This document shows, piece after piece, positions 62,888 through 64,000 of a DNA stretch of 64,000 bases (position 1 is its first letter; every line of letters starts with the position of its first letter). The position numbers and the translations under genes are program-made. This stretch comes from Aciduricibacillus chroicocephali (GTDB taxonomy: Bacteria; Bacillota; Bacilli; Bacillales; Amphibacillaceae). Below the pieces are notes generated by a model, which worked only from the letters and a program-made list of their open reading frames with translations, had not been told where the DNA came from and did no database searches. The stretch lies in NCBI RefSeq assembly GCF_030762805.1, contig NZ_CP129113.1:1998001-2062000 (forward strand), given 5' to 3'.

Positions 62888-64000
62888 AAGTACAATATTT
62901 TTAAAGGGAGCTATAGATTTCCATCAGGGCTTGAATGTTGTATTAGGTGATAATAAAGGGTCTAACTCTATAGGTAAATCAACTTTACTTATGATAGTAG
63001 ATTTTGTCTTTGGTGGTAATACATATATTTCGCATAATAGCGATGTTGTAGCAAACTTAGGTCATCATGAGTTTGGGTTTACTTTTAATTTTAACAATAC
63101 TAAATATCATTTTGTTAGAGATACCAAAAATCCAAATGCAGTATATAAAAGCAACAATAGTTATGAAAAACTTGAGGAATTAAAAGTTATGGATTTCACC
63201 AAGATACTAAAGAGCCTATATGAATTGGAATCAGACCAATTAACCTTCAGAGCTGCTGTCAGCACCTATTCTAGAGTTTGGGGGAAAGAAAACAATAATG
63301 TTAAAAGACCCCTACATAGCTTTGCTCAAGAAAACTTTGGTCAAACGGTAACAAAATTGATTAAGCTTTTTAACAAATATGATGCTATAGAATTACAGGA
63401 TAGGGAACTAAAAAAACTAGAAGACCAAAAGCAAGTCTTAAATAAAGCCGGCACTTACAAATTAATCCCCAAAATAAATAAAACTAAGTTTAAAAAAAAT
63501 ATAAAAGAAATAGAATCTCTAACTGAAGACATTGAAAGGCTAGGAAAAAGTGCCTATATTCCCTCGTGTGATATTAGTGAGATTATTTCTGACGAAATGA
63601 TTTCTCTTAGAAAAATGAAGAAAAGGCTTATAGATGAGAGAGAATATTATATTTCTAGATTAAATAGGACAACTAAGACTATAAAAAATTCTGCAGGTGC
63701 TGGGTTTGAAGATCTTTTTGAATTTTTCCCAAATGTAAATGTAGAAAAATTGCAAAATATAGAATCATTCCATCAAGGAATCAGTTCAATTCTTAGTGAT
63801 GAGTTAGAAAATGCAAAAAAAGAATTAGCAAGTAAAATAGATGAATTAGAACAGAAAATTAATAACGTTATTGAAAAGCAAGCACAGCTATTAAATCCTG
63901 ATGAAGAACTTACTGTATTTATTGACAGCTTAATTGAATTGTCAACTAGGCTAAAGAGCCTTCAATTAGAAAATCAGTATTACAAAAAGTTGTCAGAAAT
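62871..64000 (+). CDS. SMC-like ABC ATPase of an ABC-3C-like system (3' truncated by window end)
   Basis: An open frame of 376 codons with no stop before the window end. The N-terminus reads LKGAIDFHQGLNVVLGDNKGSNSIGKSTLLMIVDFVFGG. GDNKGSNSIGKST is the Walker A of the DUF2326-type, SMC/RecN-like ATPases. From about residue 170 there is a long lysine- and glutamate-rich coiled coil (LKKLEDQKQVLNK, DELENAKKELASKIDELEQKINNVIEKQ). The C-terminal half with signature and Walker B must lie beyond the window. AAAGGAG is nine bases before the ATG at 62871. It is probably the sensor or motor that controls the HNH effector. Confidence 0.85.
   Translation, partial: MLEKIKSTIFLKGAIDFHQGLNVVLGDNKGSNSIGKSTLLMIVDFVFGGNTYISHNSDVVANLGHHEFGFTFNFNNTKYHFVRDTKNPNAVYKSNNSYEKLEELKVMDFTKILKSLYELESDQLTFRAAVSTYSRVWGKENNNVKRPLHSFAQENFGQTVTKLIKLFNKYDAIELQDRELKKLEDQKQVLNKAGTYKLIPKINKTKFKKNIKEIESLTEDIERLGKSAYIPSCDISEIISDEMISLRKMKKRLIDEREYYISRLNRTTKTIKNSAGAGFEDLFEFFPNVNVEKLQNIESFHQGISSILSDELENAKKELASKIDELEQKINNVIEKQAQLLNPDEELTVFIDSLIELSTRLKSLQLENQYYKKLSE

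Overview
The window looks like chromosomal DNA of a low-to-medium GC member of the Bacillaceae. Three things suggest this: strong AGGAGG-type ribosome binding sites with frequent TTG and GTG starts; many Bacillus-type genes (YtaF-like sporulation membrane protein, bacilliredoxin, TopB, GlpFK, PrsW); and a complete ectABC ectoine operon, which points to a halotolerant or moderately halophilic species. The genus cannot be fixed from the sequence alone. No rRNA, tRNA, CRISPR array or insertion sequence was seen.

Layout. 1-15.8 kb: end of a cation-efflux protein, a ferredoxin, CHY zinc finger and DUF2188 proteins, TopB, a ResA-like thioredoxin with a membrane partner, a sulfide-response cluster (CstR-type repressor, rhodanese, TauE), YtaF, GNAT and AEC proteins, glpFK, CstA, bacilliredoxin, an FMN reductase and a HAD phosphatase. 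15.8-22.4 kb: a five-gene minus-strand operon (ABC ATPase, binding protein, fused permease, MBL/beta-CASP-like hydrolase, secreted CYTH-like protein) with a divergent LysR regulator. 22.4-24.8 kb: ectABC. 25.3-27.9 kb: manganese ABC importer behind a MntR-like palindrome. 28.2-29.2 kb: a secreted heptad-repeat protein. 29.4-36.7 kb: CDF transporter, DMT transporter, CopZ, small membrane proteins, DUF4240, and a CmtR-like sensor with a CadA-type ATPase. 36.9-45.9 kb: ilvD, a chemoreceptor, an acyl-CoA dehydrogenase, a DMT transporter, ilvE and an NCS2 permease. 45.9-48.2 kb: a polar amino acid ABC importer. 48.4-53.8 kb: three chemoreceptors, the last two paralogous. 53.9-56.4 kb: LrgB/CidA pair and a PrsW-like protease. 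56.7-59.7 kb: a compact polysaccharide operon with a degenerate GGDEF protein. 60.4-61.5 kb: an FMN-dependent lactate-oxidase-like enzyme.

The last ~2.1 kb is much more AT-rich and carries the start of a three-gene conflict system: an HNH nuclease-type effector, a small middle component and an SMC-like ABC ATPase with a DUF2326-type N-terminus that runs off the window. The genes overlap and are translationally coupled. This is the strongest candidate for an unusual system here and matches the predicted ABC-three-component (ABC-3C) class.

Other points of interest: a secreted protein made of five six-heptad repeats; three genes whose best starts seem to be AUU or AUC; a sulfide-response repressor with Cys31/Cys60 and an operator lying in the spacer of its own consensus promoter; and several small or decayed genes in intergenic gaps.
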